NCBI GenBank assembly: GCA_004020875.1
Contig: SAPZ01000010.1
Span: 1 to 64,000, forward strand
DNA from: Mesorhizobium sp.
GTDB taxonomy: Bacteria > Pseudomonadota > Alphaproteobacteria > Rhizobiales > Rhizobiaceae
DNA length: 64,000 nucleotides
Direction of reading: 5' to 3'
In this document: piece by piece, positions 63,099 to 64,000 of the stretch
Layout: each line of letters begins with the position of its first letter
Numbering within the stretch: the first letter of the stretch is position 1
Translations under genes and position numbers: made by a program
Notes under the pieces: generated by a model
What the model was told of the DNA's origin: nothing
The model's input: the letters and a program-made list of their open reading frames with translations, nothing else
Databases searched by the model: none

Positions 63099-64000
63099 TC
63101 AATAACACCCGCGCTCGATTGCCAGCCGCCGCACCAGCGCCAGCACGCTGTCGATCATCGGCGTAGGCTGGCCGGCGAGGCGGCCGAGTTCCTGCACCGC
63201 CGTGACCAGCGCGTCGATCTCCATCGGACGGCCGCGCTCTAGGTCCTGCAGCATCGAGGTCTTGTGCTCGCCGACATCGCCGGCGCCCTTGATGCGACGG
63301 TCGACGGAGATGGGGAAGCGCACACAGAGCCGGTCGCCGATCGCCTGCGCCTCCAGCATCATTGCGCGGGCAACGGCGCGCGTGGCTTCGTCGGCGACGA
63401 TCGCCGCAAGCGTGCTGCCGGTCAGCGCCGAGATCGGGTTGAAGGAGAGATTGCCCCACAGCTTCACCCATATCTCCGAGCGGATGTCCTCGCGCACCGG
63501 TGCCTGCAGGCCGGCCTTGACCATTTCTTGGGCAAGCGCGGCTACCCGCCCGCTCTTCTCGCCCGATGGCTCGCCCAGCGAGAAGCGCGTGCCTTCGACG
63601 TGGCGGACGAGGCCTGGAGCATCCACCTCGACGGCCGGATAGACGACGGAACCGATGACGCGCTGCGGTCCGATGCGCTGCCAGATCACCCCTCCGGGAT
63701 CGACCGCGTGGAGCCGGGTGCCTTCGAGCGCGCCGCCCGCCTTGTGGAAATACCACCAGGGCACGCCGTTCTGCATGGTGACGACGGCGGTCCCTTCGCC
63801 CAGCAGCGGCGCGATCTGATCGAGCGCTGGCGCCAGCGAATGCGCCTTCAGCGCCAGCACGACATAATCCTGCGCGCCGAGGTGCTCGGCGCGCGCAGCC
63901 GCCCTCACCCGCGCGACTGTCTCGGTGCCGTTCTCGATCAGGCGAAGCCCATCGGCCCTGATGGCCTCCAGATGCGCGCCACGCGCCACGATCGACAGAT
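63099..64000 (-). CDS. Ketopantoate reductase family protein, partial
   Basis: The visible 300 residues cover the middle and end of a PanE/ApbA-type reductase, which reduces 2-ketopantoate to pantoate with NADPH or acts on related acids. Seen are YVVLALKAHSLAPALDQIAP, VVTMQNGVPWWYFHKAGGAL and the catalytic K-x3-N-x3-N pattern in WVKLWGNLSFNPISALTGST. The N-terminal GxGxxG motif is missing because the gene runs off the window at 64000. Rhizobial genomes hold several paralogues of this family, so the true substrate is uncertain. Confidence 0.85.
   Translation of the reverse strand, partial: LSIVARGAHLEAIRADGLRLIENGTETVARVRAAARAEHLGAQDYVVLALKAHSLAPALDQIAPLLGEGTAVVTMQNGVPWWYFHKAGGALEGTRLHAVDPGGVIWQRIGPQRVIGSVVYPAVEVDAPGLVRHVEGTRFSLGEPSGEKSGRVAALAQEMVKAGLQAPVREDIRSEIWVKLWGNLSFNPISALTGSTLAAIVADEATRAVARAMMLEAQAIGDRLCVRFPISVDRRIKGAGDVGEHKTSMLQDLERGRPMEIDALVTAVQELGRLAGQPTPMIDSVLALVRRLAIERGCY

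Overview
The window looks like chromosomal DNA of an alphaproteobacterium of the order Hyphomicrobiales (Rhizobiales), most probably Mesorhizobium or a close relative. The reasons are high-GC codon use, an alpha-galactoside (aga/agp) locus arranged as in Sinorhizobium, a BacA peptide transporter, a BioR-BioY biotin module with typical TTATAGATAA boxes, a separate F0 ATP synthase operon with both b and b' subunits, and many short GC-rich intergenic palindromes of the kind common in Mesorhizobium. The genus is inferred. No rRNA, tRNA, CRISPR array, insertion sequence or phage gene was recognised.

Layout. 1-5300 (minus strand): a carbohydrate operon with an AraC-type regulator, XylF-like binding protein, ATPase, permease and a short-chain dehydrogenase that closely resembles ribitol 2-dehydrogenase, so probably ribitol uptake and oxidation. 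5547-6707: an exported GH25 lysozyme-like protein. 6717-16783: a complete alpha-galactoside locus (regulator agpT, GH4 enzymes agaL1 and agaL2 bracketing the peptide/opine-type ABC transporter agpABCD). 16784-26004: mostly housekeeping genes (purD, ubiA, Sua5-type tRNA modification, an FAD-linked hydroxyacid dehydrogenase), a PhyH-type dioxygenase beside a frameshifted LysR gene, two small secreted proteins and an extremely acidic small protein. 26227-31400: glyS and glyQ, separated by a 2 kb accessory stretch holding a decayed DUF4260-like gene and a SnoaL/MarR divergent pair.

31570-37191: a GNAT enzyme, an exported TPR protein, the bioY-DUF1284 operon with its repressor bioR, and polyprenyl diphosphate synthase. 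37368-43828: DUF2007, a small-molecule or tRNA methyltransferase, S49 peptidase, ispE, moaB, a glycosyltransferase, a radical SAM protein and rnhB. 43932-46602: the F0 ATP synthase operon atpI-B-E-G-F, closed by a clear intrinsic terminator. 46870-53989: SleB-type cell wall hydrolase, MFS transporter with divergent LysR, the yfgM-der operon and a polysaccharide deacetylase. 54112-64000: bacA, a YbfB-type MFS transporter, LysR, M29 aminopeptidase, DUF488, an ArsC/Spx-like protein, a DHFR-ArsR-AHSA1 operon, a SnoaL-like protein and the partial end of a ketopantoate reductase gene.

I see no clear candidate for a wholly new defence or biosynthetic system. The points most worth checking are: the lack of any ATG/GTG/TTG start for ispE (an ATC codon sits at the expected place behind a good ribosome binding site); BioR boxes before both bioY and bioR, with a cysteine-rich DUF1284 protein drawn into the biotin regulon; perfect GC-rich hairpins directly after both binding-protein genes; overlapping, mutually exclusive hairpins after a small secreted-protein gene; the lysR frameshift; and several families of dispersed palindromes.
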